From NCBI GenBank assembly GCA_025058955.1, contig JANXDV010000021.1:1-13760 (forward strand): a stretch of DNA of 13,760 bases, read 5' to 3'. The stretch comes from Archaeoglobaceae archaeon. Lineage in GTDB: Archaea > Halobacteriota > Archaeoglobi > Archaeoglobales > Archaeoglobaceae. How positions within the stretch are numbered: position 1 is the stretch's first letter; each line of letters opens with the position of its first letter. Shown here piece after piece: positions 1 through 6,540 of this stretch. The translations under genes were made by a program, and so were the position numbers. The notes below the pieces were generated by a model. The model made no database searches, had not been told where the DNA came from, and saw only the letters and a program-made list of their open reading frames with translations.

Positions 1-181
1 TATTGTGATGCATTACGACTCCAAAACGCTTTATATATTCTTTGCAGAGTTCTCTGCTCATACTTTCTGCAATTCCATCTGCTAAGCTATCAGGATGACC
101 TATTCCCTTTCTTTCAACTAATTCAACCTTCTGCTCTTCAATTGGAGTATGGATGAGTTCTTCAACAACGATGTTCCGCAT
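1..181 (-). CDS. mat: Archaeal S-adenosylmethionine synthetase, N-terminal part (cut by the window edge)
   Basis: Only the first 60 codons lie in the window; the gene continues past the left edge. The translation begins MRNIVVEELIHTPIEEQKVE and continues with the block ERKGIGHPDSLADGIAE (residues 23-39), then ends at VVMHHN. This N-terminus with the GIGHPDS block is characteristic of the archaeal class of methionine adenosyltransferase, which makes S-adenosylmethionine from methionine and ATP and differs strongly from the bacterial MetK class. The ATG at 181 is supported by a good ribosome-binding site (GGTGG at 186-190 on the minus strand) and a TATA-like box at 211-220. It is divergent from pyrE. 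Identification is firm from the N-terminal motif; nothing can be said about the missing catalytic remainder. Confidence 0.93.
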   Translation of the reverse strand, partial: MRNIVVEELIHTPIEEQKVELVERKGIGHPDSLADGIAESMSRELCKEYIKRFGVVMHHN

Positions 182-185
182 GAAA

Positions 186-220
186 CCACCAAAATGCTTG
201 AAGTCAGAGGGGATATAAAT
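186..220 (-). promoter_or_regulatory. TATA box and Shine-Dalgarno site of the S-adenosylmethionine synthetase gene
   Basis: Reading the minus strand, a TATA-like element (ATTTATATCC, 220-211) is followed by GGTGG at 190-186 and the ATG at 181. The spacing predicts a transcript start near 190 with a very short leader carrying the Shine-Dalgarno site. The element shares the 116-bp divergent spacer with pyrE. Confidence 0.5.
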
Positions 221-268
221 CTTACACCCTTCATGCTTTTCAGTGTTCCGATAGCAGAGAAGGGAAGA

Positions 269-277
269 TTTATAATT
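269..277 (+). promoter_or_regulatory. TATA box for pyrE, leaderless transcript predicted
   Basis: TTTATAATT lies with its centre about 25 nt before the GTG at 298, which puts the predicted transcript start on or next to the start codon. No Shine-Dalgarno site is visible ahead of the GTG, so pyrE is probably translated from a leaderless mRNA. Confidence 0.5.
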
Positions 278-297
278 AGATTATCGACTGATCTGCT

Positions 298-819
298 GTG
301 AAACTCGTGAAGAGATTGATAGAGGTTGGAGCTTTGAAGTTCGGGGACTTTGTTCTCTCTTCTGGAAAAAGGAGTAATGTCTATGTGGACATAAAGCTCG
401 CAATAACTCACCCCGACATTCTAGAATTGATCGCCGAAGAGATCTCGGAAATTCTCAAGAAATATGAAATTGACAAAATAGCCTGCATAGAACTTGGTGG
501 AGTTCCAATAGCTACTGCTGTTTCTTTAAAAACAAAAAAACCACTTGTTATTTTCAGAAAAGAGCTTAAGAGCTATGGAGTTGGTGGGGACATGATCGGA
601 GAAATAAGGGAGGACGAGAATGTTGCAGTTGTTGAAGACGTGATCACAACAGGCAAATCCGCTCTCTCAGTTGCTGAGAGGGTGAAGAAAAAGGGCGGAA
701 AAGTTGCGACGATCGTTGCGGTTGTGGACAGAGAAGAATCGGGAATGAAATTTGAAAGTGTTTTGAAGCTGAGAGATCTAATAAAAGCAAAGGATCTCTT
801 CAATTCCACCAAATCTTAA
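298..819 (+). CDS. pyrE: Orotate phosphoribosyltransferase
   Basis: The enzyme joins orotate to PRPP to give orotidine 5'-phosphate, the fifth step of UMP synthesis, in the cytoplasm. The 173-residue protein has the expected N-terminal block GALKFGDFVLSSGKRS (11-26), with SGKRS contributing to substrate binding, and YVDIK (29-33). The flexible-loop lysine segment RKELKSYG is at 87-94, and the PRPP-binding signature VVEDVITTGKSAL at 111-123. Length is normal for archaeal PyrE. The start is GTG, chosen because the block before GALKFG matches the family N-terminus and a TATA box sits about 25 nt upstream. The last 42 bases are also used, on the other strand, by the end of the regulator gene. A second pyrimidine gene, pyrC, is in the window but about 6 kb away. 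Confidence 0.93.
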   Translation: MKLVKRLIEVGALKFGDFVLSSGKRSNVYVDIKLAITHPDILELIAEEISEILKKYEIDKIACIELGGVPIATAVSLKTKKPLVIFRKELKSYGVGGDMIGEIREDENVAVVEDVITTGKSALSVAERVKKKGGKVATIVAVVDREESGMKFESVLKLRDLIKAKDLFNSTKS

Positions 820-1707
820 TTCTTCAGTTTCTCTTTTCAGATCTTCAAGCTCAACTTCGAAATTGTAGCTTGAAAGAGATTTTGCTATTAGATCCTTTGA
901 GAAACCAGTGATCTTGGCAAGTGATTCAACACCATCTTCAGGTTTGCTTTTATCATATTCATTTAAAAAATTTTCAAATAATTCTTCATTTTTCTCCACA
1001 AACTCTTTGTTCACCGCAAGACTACAGCAAACGAAGTCTCCAAGCACGGAATCAAAATACTCCACATTTTCAGAGATCATCGAAAGATAAGGCTCCCAAA
1101 CCGCAATTCCCTTCATGTTGGGAAGCTCCAAGAGCATATCTTCCGCGGAATTGAAAAATCTGATCCTATCTTCTATGCCTTTAACCTTCATGAACTTCCT
1201 CAGAATTCTCTCCATTGTCGATAACTCGGAGCAACCGAATCCGTTGCCACTCGAGTAAGCAACTCCACTGCCATCCATTGCAACAGCCCTGAAGATCTTT
1301 ATGTTTTTCATCAAAACTCCGAAGAAAGCTTGAGTGATGAAGGGACTTGCAACCAGATCTACGAGCCCATGAACGAGATCTTTAGTAGCTTCGATTCCGT
1401 TCCTGTAAACTCTAAAGATTGCTCCAACTCTTTCACCCGCAGAAACAACTCTTACGTATTCGCTTGCCTTTAAAATTCCAATTCTAAGGATCCCTTCCAT
1501 AGGTTGTGGAAAATACTTTGCAAGCCAAACTCGGTATGACTTCGGTGAAACTTCCGCTCTAACGATTACTCTTTGCTCTTCTAAAATAGATAGAGACTCA
1601 GAGACTGTTGATTTTGATAAATTTAATTTTCTAGCAATTTCTCCCTGCAATTCTCCTTTTTCCTTCACATTTTCTAAAAGGGAAATTATTTTCTCCTCAG
1701 CTCTCAT
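778..1707 (-). CDS. Helix-turn-helix regulator fused to a periplasmic-binding-like ligand domain
   Basis: A 309-residue protein if translation starts at the ATG at 1707. Residues 1-60 form a winged helix-turn-helix of MarR/TrmB/IclR type: helix 2 and the recognition helix fall in EIARKLNLSKSTVSESLSIL (about 22-41). From about residue 72 the sequence resembles a type 2 periplasmic-binding fold of the NMT1/THI5/TauA kind: a first strand GILRIGILKAS, then a VDLVASPF segment and a late LAVNKEFVEKN segment. There is no signal peptide or membrane segment, so it should be a cytoplasmic one-component regulator. An upstream ATG at 1764 is possible but would add 19 residues encoded inside purB; the chosen ATG overlaps the purB stop by 11 nt and begins just before the HTH helices. 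The gene is third after trm56 and purB, and its end runs 42 bp into pyrE from the opposite strand. The ligand is unknown; both domain calls are from pattern only. Confidence 0.72.
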   Translation of the reverse strand: MRAEEKIISLLENVKEKGELQGEIARKLNLSKSTVSESLSILEEQRVIVRAEVSPKSYRVWLAKYFPQPMEGILRIGILKASEYVRVVSAGERVGAIFRVYRNGIEATKDLVHGLVDLVASPFITQAFFGVLMKNIKIFRAVAMDGSGVAYSSGNGFGCSELSTMERILRKFMKVKGIEDRIRFFNSAEDMLLELPNMKGIAVWEPYLSMISENVEYFDSVLGDFVCCSLAVNKEFVEKNEELFENFLNEYDKSKPEDGVESLAKITGFSKDLIAKSLSSYNFEVELEDLKRETEELRFGGIEEILCFY

Positions 1708-3034
1708 GGAAAACTTTTCTAACCCATTCCACCACTTGATCGACCCTTTCAAGAGCGGTTCCAAGGTAGTTTTCGGGCTTAATAATTTCTGAAAGCTCTT
1801 CTTTACTGAAATGCTTCAGGATTACCTCCTCTTTTAGAAGTTCTTCTAAGAGGGAACTCTTGTTTGCGTAAGCTCTCATAGAGGCTTCCCTTAAGATCTC
1901 ATGCGCTATTTGTCTGTCAACCCCTTTCTTTGTCAGTTCTATCATCACCGCTTCACTCAAATTCAAACCTTTTTGCGCCTCTAAATTTCTTCTAACATTC
2001 TCCAAATCAATTCCAATGCCAGAAATGACTTTTGTAAGCCTTGTTAGTATGTGATCTGCTAAAATTGTTGCCTCGAGCAATGTTATTCTTTCAGCAGATG
2101 AGTTCGTAAGATCCCTTTCTTCCCACAATATTGAAGATTGGTGCTGTGGTTCTACAAAAGCACGAACGATCCTTGCAAGTCCGCAAACGTTCTCACTATC
2201 GATCGGATTTCTCTTGTGTGGCATCGTAGAGCTTCCAACTTGTTTTTTCTCAAACTTCTCCATCAGTTCACCAACTTCCGCTCTCTGCAAGATCCTAATG
2301 TTGAGTGCAATTTTTTCAAGAGTGGTTGCCAAATTTGCCAAAAATTCAAGGTATTCGCAATAAACGTCTCTTGGTATTACTTGAGTTGAGATCATTGCAG
2401 GTTTCAGATTCAAAAGTCTCATGACTTCATTCTCTATCTCGAAGCCTTCTTTACCAAATCCCGCTTGTGTTCCAACCGCACCGCTCATTTTTCCAACCAA
2501 AAGTCTTTCTTTCATCTGCTTTAGCCTTATATAGTGTCTTGCTATCTCTGAAGCCCAAACCGCAAATCTAAAGCCATAGGTGGTTGGTAAAGCTGGCTGT
2601 CCATGAGTTCTGCCAAGACAAACAACTTCTTTGTATTCGATCGCCTTTTCAGCCAGAATTAAAGCCAATTTCTTTATTTTCTCCTCAAAAATCAGAACGC
2701 TATCCCGAAGCTGTGTCGCTGTAGCGGTGTCTATTATATCATTAGAAGTTGCTCCAAAGTGGATCCATCTGCATTCCGCAACTTCGCCAATTGCTTTAAC
2801 AAGAGCCATTATATCATGTCTAATTTCATCCTCGATCTCTTTAACTCTCTCAGGTTTTATCTTAATGGCATTCTTACGAACTTTTTCAACTTCTTCATAG
2901 CTCAAATACCCTTTTTTCGCAAGAGCTTTTAGCAGAGCAATCTCAACACGGATCATCCTCTTGATCTTGCTCTCCTCGCTCCATATTCTCTTCATTTCCT
3001 TTGTTCCATAGCGATATTCGATCGGATGAATCAT
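1697..3034 (-). CDS. purB: Adenylosuccinate lyase
   Basis: It removes fumarate from SAICAR in IMP synthesis and from adenylosuccinate in AMP synthesis. The 445-residue protein belongs to the fumarase/aspartase superfamily. Conserved regions are: RHDIMAL (72-78) with an active-site histidine, FGATSNDIIDTA (93-104), the catalytic THGQPALPTT (143-152), and the superfamily signature GSSTMPHKRNP at 267-277, which carries the catalytic serine loop. The N-terminus IHPIEYRYGTKEM is typical of the family, and the length is normal. The ATG lies 4 bp after the trm56 stop with a weak AAGGTT ribosome site, so it is probably cotranscribed with trm56. The regulator gene starts inside its last codons. Confidence 0.95.
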   Translation of the reverse strand: MIHPIEYRYGTKEMKRIWSEESKIKRMIRVEIALLKALAKKGYLSYEEVEKVRKNAIKIKPERVKEIEDEIRHDIMALVKAIGEVAECRWIHFGATSNDIIDTATATQLRDSVLIFEEKIKKLALILAEKAIEYKEVVCLGRTHGQPALPTTYGFRFAVWASEIARHYIRLKQMKERLLVGKMSGAVGTQAGFGKEGFEIENEVMRLLNLKPAMISTQVIPRDVYCEYLEFLANLATTLEKIALNIRILQRAEVGELMEKFEKKQVGSSTMPHKRNPIDSENVCGLARIVRAFVEPQHQSSILWEERDLTNSSAERITLLEATILADHILTRLTKVISGIGIDLENVRRNLEAQKGLNLSEAVMIELTKKGVDRQIAHEILREASMRAYANKSSLLEELLKEEVILKHFSKEELSEIIKPENYLGTALERVDQVVEWVRKVFHES

Positions 3035-3038
3035 AACC

Positions 3039-3554
3039 TTACTGATCTCTGACCTTTAAAACTTTTTTACCCCTCTCAGAGGGGATTATTTTTAGCTTTG
3101 CGTTATCAAAGCTTAGGTTAAAAACAACTCCAAGGACTTTTTCAAGAAAAACCGCTAACGCTGAAACCTCGCTATGAGGCTGTGTTCCTATGGAAATGTT
3201 GAGATCACAGAGCTCGTAAACTTCTTTTGGCACCTTTTCCGCTCCAACAACAACAAGTAACTTTTTAGCTCTCTTGATCTCCTCAATTTTTTCAGGTAGC
3301 GGGAGCCCATACATAGTCAGGTGGACTTTTAAGCCATCGAAATTGGTGATCAATCTCTTCCAGTCCGCGGTTTCGACGAAGAAATCACCTCCCCATGTTT
3401 CTACAACTTTTCTAACACTTTCAAAAAGATTTTTATCACTCCTTGTGAAGTAAATACCCTTAGCCCCAAAAGCTCTTGCGGTTAAGGCGACATGGGTCGA
3501 GATCCTTTGATCTCTCCCGATTCGGTGTCCCAAGCGTAGAACGTAGATCTCCAC
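3039..3554 (-). CDS. trm56: tRNA (cytidine(56)-2'-O)-methyltransferase, Trm56
   Basis: An archaea-specific SPOUT-class enzyme that methylates the ribose of C56 in the T-loop of tRNA using S-adenosylmethionine. The 171-residue protein shows family features in order: VLRLGHRIGRDQRISTHVALTARAFGA split over 5-31, HLTMYG at 78-83, the knot segment VVGAEKVP at 102-109, and NISIGTQPHSEVSALAVFLE at 119-138. Length is as expected. The start is GTG at 3554; a TATA-like TTTTTAAA about 21 nt upstream points to a leaderless transcript. It is the first gene of a likely trm56-purB-regulator operon. The S-adenosylmethionine synthetase gene at the left edge supplies its cofactor but is not linked in transcription. 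Confidence 0.9.
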   Translation of the reverse strand: MEIYVLRLGHRIGRDQRISTHVALTARAFGAKGIYFTRSDKNLFESVRKVVETWGGDFFVETADWKRLITNFDGLKVHLTMYGLPLPEKIEEIKRAKKLLVVVGAEKVPKEVYELCDLNISIGTQPHSEVSALAVFLEKVLGVVFNLSFDNAKLKIIPSERGKKVLKVRDQ

Positions 3555-3570
3555 AAAAATTCTCAGCAGT

Positions 3571-3578
3571 TTAAAAAT
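3571..3578 (-). promoter_or_regulatory. TATA box for the trm56-purB-regulator operon
   Basis: On the minus strand TTTTTAAA is centred about 21 nt ahead of the GTG at 3554. No Shine-Dalgarno site is seen, so a leaderless transcript beginning at or near the start codon is likely. Confidence 0.4.
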
Positions 3579-3787
3579 TTAGCCTGTCGAAGGATGATCT
3601 TAATTCTCCTGAATTGCTAACTCTGAGATCTTTGAATAGCTGGATAGCCAAATGCTCAAGATCTAATTCTTATAAAGCTTCTGAACGATCGAAAAATATT
3701 TAATATCACTTTGAATAAAATAGGAATATTTAAGATAAACTTAAACATGTAAAATTTATTTTTTCTTATAGATGGCTTGTATGAAAA

Positions 3788-3797
3788 ATTATAAATA
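3788..3797 (+). promoter_or_regulatory. TATA box for the PAS-GAF gene
   Basis: ATTATAAATA is centred about 27 nt before the ATG at 3819. That is the usual archaeal distance for a transcript starting at or within a few bases of the start codon. Confidence 0.5.
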
Positions 3798-3818
3798 GTA
3801 GGATGGCAAAAAATCCTC

Positions 3819-5045
3819 ATGCTCAACTTTCAACGTTTGCTTGAAAGTCTTCCATTAGCTATTATCATTACAGATGGAAGATCTGTTTTGTATAAAAACA
3901 AGCATGCTGAAGAGATCGGTTTAAAACCAGAATTAAGAGAGGAGAAATTATTTATCGGCGATCATATATATAAATTGTTCAAAGGGAAATTTGAAGAATA
4001 TGAGATCATACTTGCTATGGATTACACACAAGAGCAGAGAAACATAGAAGTTCTTCGTGTTTACGAGAAATTTTTTAAAGAGGGAAAAGACTTCTTTTTC
4101 ATACTTGACGAAAAAGGCAGATTCATAGAAGTAAATCCAACATACGAAATCATGGGCTATAAAAGAGAAGAGCTTTTGGGAAAAACTTCGAGGGTTTTGG
4201 CATTTGAAGATCAGATAGAGATCCTGAGAGAGAATTTTAGAAAGGTTATGAGTGGCGAGACTGTTAGATTCGTTTTTAAAGCAAGGAATACAAAGGGAGA
4301 GCTCAGATTCATCGAAGTTACAGAATGGCCTCGAATAGTAAATGGAAGAGTAGTTGGTAGTGAAGGTGTGGCAAGAGATGTTACGGAGAGGGCTATGCTT
4401 CAAGAAGAGCTTGAAAGAACGAATCGGGCGATGCAAATTTTGACACAGATCAACCAACAGGTATTCAGAGAGAAGGACGAGTATTCGCTACTACAGAAAG
4501 TCTGTGGGATCTTGAAGAGCTTTGGGATCAGAGCATTTGCTTGGCTTTATGAAGGCGGAAAATTCGTAGAGGCAACTCCTTTTGCCTTTGAATGCATTAT
4601 TAGAGATAGAATCGAATTTAAATATGAAACTTGCAAATGTGAGAGAGCTAAAGGAAAGACACTCACCCTTCCGATGACATATGAGGGAAAGGTTCTTGGA
4701 GTCATAGCATTCTGCTCAATTGGAGACTTGACAGAGAATGAATTGAAAGTTTTCTCACAGTTAAGCGAAGATCTTGGCTTTGCAATCGCACATTACAAAG
4801 CAGAGAGGGAAAGGAAGATCATGTCCAATTTACTGATCGAAAACTTAAAGCAGTTTGAGAACCTATCTGACAAGCTTAGAAATCCTTTAGGCATTGCGAT
4901 GGGTTATGTGGAGATTGCAAATGAGATTGGGACAGAGAAGGCGATTAAAGAGATCGAAAAACAGCTAAGAAGGATCATAGAGACGATAGAGGAGATGAGA
5001 TTTCAGGAAATCCTAACTTTTTTGCTAACAAAAAGAGAAAAATAA
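3819..5045 (+). CDS. PAS-PAS-GAF sensor-like protein with a degenerate kinase dimerisation segment and no ATPase domain
   Basis: A 408-residue soluble protein with no membrane segment. Residues about 3-75 look like a short PAS domain. Residues about 80-195 are a clear PAS/PAC pair (FILDEKGRFIEVNPTYEIMGY at 94-114, ending GVARDVTERAMLQEEL). Residues about 205-330 are GAF-like, with several cysteines including C272-K-C274. A coiled stretch leads to LSDKLRNPLGIAMGY at 349-363. This matches the H-box of histidine kinases (S-H-E-L-R-x-P-L), but aspartate 351 stands where the phospho-accepting histidine should be. The protein then ends after the second helix of the dimerisation hairpin, with no N, G1 or G2 ATPase boxes. 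The converging ferric reductase stop is only 2 bp away, so no downstream remnant is hidden. It is therefore probably a ligand or redox sensor acting by protein contact, not an active kinase. The signal is unknown. Confidence 0.82.
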   Translation: MLNFQRLLESLPLAIIITDGRSVLYKNKHAEEIGLKPELREEKLFIGDHIYKLFKGKFEEYEIILAMDYTQEQRNIEVLRVYEKFFKEGKDFFFILDEKGRFIEVNPTYEIMGYKREELLGKTSRVLAFEDQIEILRENFRKVMSGETVRFVFKARNTKGELRFIEVTEWPRIVNGRVVGSEGVARDVTERAMLQEELERTNRAMQILTQINQQVFREKDEYSLLQKVCGILKSFGIRAFAWLYEGGKFVEATPFAFECIIRDRIEFKYETCKCERAKGKTLTLPMTYEGKVLGVIAFCSIGDLTENELKVFSQLSEDLGFAIAHYKAERERKIMSNLLIENLKQFENLSDKLRNPLGIAMGYVEIANEIGTEKAIKEIEKQLRRIIETIEEMRFQEILTFLLTKREK

Positions 5046-5047
5046 AA

Positions 5048-5557
5048 TTATCCTGTTTTTATATAAACAGTCGCAGTTTTTGGAGCCTTCCCTCCTTTTA
5101 TAAAGTGGTAGTAAGCATAACTCATCACTTCTGCATCGCTCAACAGTTCAGCATTCACGAGTTCGCCTATAAAGAGAGTGTGTGTGCCAACATCACATTT
5201 TCCTCTTACCTCCGCCTCAAAAATTGCTACAGAATGATCAAGAACGAGTGGCACACCTGTTTTGCCAATTTTGAAGTTTACACCTTCGAATTTATTTATA
5301 TCCCTACTGCTCTTAAATCCGAATTTCCCAATAAACTGTAGTGGAGTCTCTTTCTCCAGAACGCTAACTCCAAATACCCCGCTCTCCATAACAAGCTCAT
5401 GTGTAGCATTTTTCTTGTTCAAACATACCGCGAGCTTTGGTGGCTCGGAAGTTACTTGGAAAACTGTATTTGCTATTTGTCCCGCAAACTTCTTCTCTTT
5501 CGCTGAAGTTACAATATAGAGCCCATAACTAATTTTATACAATGCAGAAATATTCAT
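5048..5557 (-). CDS. Flavin-dependent ferric reductase (flavin reductase family)
   Basis: A 169-residue flavin reductase-like protein of split-barrel fold. Its length and pattern fit the A. fulgidus ferric reductase FeR, which uses NAD(P)H and FMN or FAD to reduce Fe(III) chelates. Family features include NTVFQVTSEPPKLAVCLNK (30-48) with flavin-phosphate contacts, VFGVSVL (61-67), and GTHTLFIGEL (124-133). The C-terminal SYAYYHFIKGGKAPKTATVY (146-165) is typical of this subgroup. No rubredoxin domain is attached, unlike some relatives. The start ATG overlaps the ferritin stop as ATGA, so it is translationally coupled to ferritin, which strongly supports a job in iron release. The stop lies 2 bp from the converging PAS-GAF gene. 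General flavin reductase function is the main alternative. Confidence 0.85.
   Translation of the reverse strand: MNISALYKISYGLYIVTSAKEKKFAGQIANTVFQVTSEPPKLAVCLNKKNATHELVMESGVFGVSVLEKETPLQFIGKFGFKSSRDINKFEGVNFKIGKTGVPLVLDHSVAIFEAEVRGKCDVGTHTLFIGELVNAELLSDAEVMSYAYYHFIKGGKAPKTATVYIKTG
5053..5070. terminator. Weak candidate for a shared terminator of two converging genes
   Basis: CTGTTT and AAACAG form a perfect 6-bp inverted repeat around TTATAT, beside a T-run, just past the PAS-GAF stop and within the last codons of the ferric reductase. It could end transcription from the left. AT-rich repeats of this size are easily due to chance. Confidence 0.2.
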
Positions 5558-6063
5558 TCTTCCCCTCCGAACTCCCTTTTTCCAAGTTCGGAGTCTATAA
5601 AGAGTAGAATTCTTTTATCATCTCCAGCAAGCTTTAGTTTTCCAACAATTTCTCCAAAGCTCTCTTCCTCTTCAACTTGTTCATTCACAAACCACTGAAG
5701 CATGTTAAAAGTTGCATGATCTCTTTCAGCGATCGCAAGCTCAACAAGATCGCTTATCAGCTTCGTTACTTTTCTTTCATGCTCCAATGCATATTCAAAA
5801 GCATCTAATGGAGACTTCCAGCTCTTTGGTGGTTCTTCGATCGCAAAAAGCTCAACTCTTCCCCCTCTTATGGCGATATATTCAAAGAACTTCATCGCAT
5901 GCATCAACTCTTCCTGCCACTGCACCCTCATCCAGTTCGCAAAACCCCTCAAATTCAAAGATTCGAAGTATGCGGACATCGAAAGGTAGAGATAAGCGGA
6001 GTAGATCTCTCTATTCAACTGCTGGTTCAACGCTTTAACAACTCTCTCACCAATAACCGCCAT
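5554..6063 (-). CDS. Ferritin, Archaeoglobus type
   Basis: A 169-residue non-haem ferritin that oxidises Fe(II) and stores the mineral in a 24-subunit cage. Ferroxidase ligands are visible: E19 in NREIYSAYLYLSM, E52 and H55 in EELMHAMKFFEY, and later glutamates in LEHERKVTKL (93-102) and NEQVEEEES (127-135). The core QWQEELMHAMK region closely matches A. fulgidus ferritin. The residues K150 and R151, in GDDKR, fall at the positions known in that protein to favour the unusual open tetrahedral cage with large pores. The ATG at 6063 has a strong ribosome site (GGGGTGA, 6068-6074) and its own TATA box. The ferric reductase follows with a 4-nt overlap. Identification is firm; cage geometry is inferred from the two residues. 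Confidence 0.94.
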   Translation of the reverse strand: MAVIGERVVKALNQQLNREIYSAYLYLSMSAYFESLNLRGFANWMRVQWQEELMHAMKFFEYIAIRGGRVELFAIEEPPKSWKSPLDAFEYALEHERKVTKLISDLVELAIAERDHATFNMLQWFVNEQVEEEESFGEIVGKLKLAGDDKRILLFIDSELGKREFGGEE

Positions 6064-6067
6064 TTTA

Positions 6068-6104
6068 TCACCCCACTTTTCTATAGCTTAAAATGATATA
6101 AATG
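6068..6104 (-). promoter_or_regulatory. TATA box and Shine-Dalgarno site for the ferritin operon
   Basis: On the minus strand TTTATATC (about 6103-6096) is followed by GGGGTGA at 6074-6068 and the ATG at 6063. Spacing predicts a short leader of about 10-15 nt that just includes the ribosome site. This is one of the few clear Shine-Dalgarno sites in the window and suggests strong expression. Confidence 0.5.
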
Positions 6105-6141
6105 TTACCCAGTTTTTCGATTGCTGGGAACATAAATAATA

Positions 6142-6501
6142 TTATAATATTGTTTTTGCAATAAAGGGCTCTATAAGCTCTTTAATACTTTTTCTCGTGA
6201 AAGGTTTTTCAATTATACCTTTTGCTCCTGCTTCAAGCAGTTCTTTTCCTCTGCTTCTCGCAAAAGCGGTTAATCCGATTATAATTGCGTTTGGGTCTTC
6301 GTTTAGGATCTGCTTCGTAGCTTCTACTCCATCCATTATGGGCATGTTTATATCCATTAAAACTATATCGGGCTTGATTTTCTCGTAGAGCTTAATCCCT
6401 TCTAATCCGTTTGACGCCTCTATTACTTCAAAATCCTTTAGCATAATTCTGACGATCTCTCGAATGCTCTCATCATCATCCACGACTAAAATTCGGATCA
6501 T
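6142..6501 (-). CDS. Stand-alone CheY-like response regulator receiver
   Basis: A single receiver domain of 119 residues with no output domain. The acidic pocket D8-D9, phospho-acceptor D50 (in VLMDINMPIMDG), T78 (GLTA) and K99 (EKPF) are all present, so it should be competent for phosphorylation. An ATG three codons upstream (6510) is possible. I prefer the ATG at 6501 because the protein then begins MIRILVVDDD as usual for the family, and the TATA box at 6522-6531 lies about 25 nt ahead, giving a leaderless transcript. It sits between pyrC and ferritin on the same strand, with its own promoter. The only sensor-like gene nearby, the PAS-GAF protein, lacks kinase parts, so its phosphodonor is probably encoded elsewhere. 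No particular pathway can be assigned. Confidence 0.9.
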   Translation of the reverse strand: MIRILVVDDDESIREIVRIMLKDFEVIEASNGLEGIKLYEKIKPDIVLMDINMPIMDGVEATKQILNEDPNAIIIGLTAFARSRGKELLEAGAKGIIEKPFTRKSIKELIEPFIAKTIL

Positions 6502-6521
6502 GATAACCATTGTTGTTATAA

Positions 6522-6531
6522 TGTATAAATA
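6522..6531 (-). promoter_or_regulatory. TATA box for the receiver gene
   Basis: On the minus strand TTATTTATAC lies about 25 nt ahead of the ATG at 6501 but only about 16 nt ahead of the ATG at 6510. This geometry is the main reason for choosing the shorter reading. Confidence 0.45.
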
Positions 6532-6540
6532 AGCTTTTCC

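Larger units (their letters stand above)
3555..3818. other. AT-rich intergenic region between two divergent genes
   Basis: This 264-bp spacer separates trm56 (minus) from the PAS-GAF gene (plus) and carries a promoter at each end. The middle is strongly AT-rich and has no open frame of useful length. The one regular element is a perfect inverted repeat, TTTAAG and CTTAAA around a 5-nt spacer at 3729-3745, which could be an operator. I see no RNA gene and no coding remnant. Confidence 0.5.

Noticed and set aside
118..411. 97-codon minus-strand frame over the divergent promoter region
   Set aside because: It covers both promoters, overlaps the start of the synthetase gene in another frame and the start of pyrE, and has no recognisable motif.
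3948..4457. 169-codon minus-strand frame inside the PAS-GAF gene
   Set aside because: It is the antisense of strongly recognisable PAS coding sequence and shows no motif of its own.
5030..5060. Frameshift that might have removed the kinase ATPase domain from the PAS-GAF protein
   Set aside because: The converging ferric reductase coding sequence starts 2 bp after the stop, so there is no room for leftover ATPase sequence.
6138..6151. 14-bp perfect palindrome AATATTATAATATT at the receiver stop codon
   Set aside because: Made only of A and T and spanning the stop codon; it could assist termination, but chance is just as likely.
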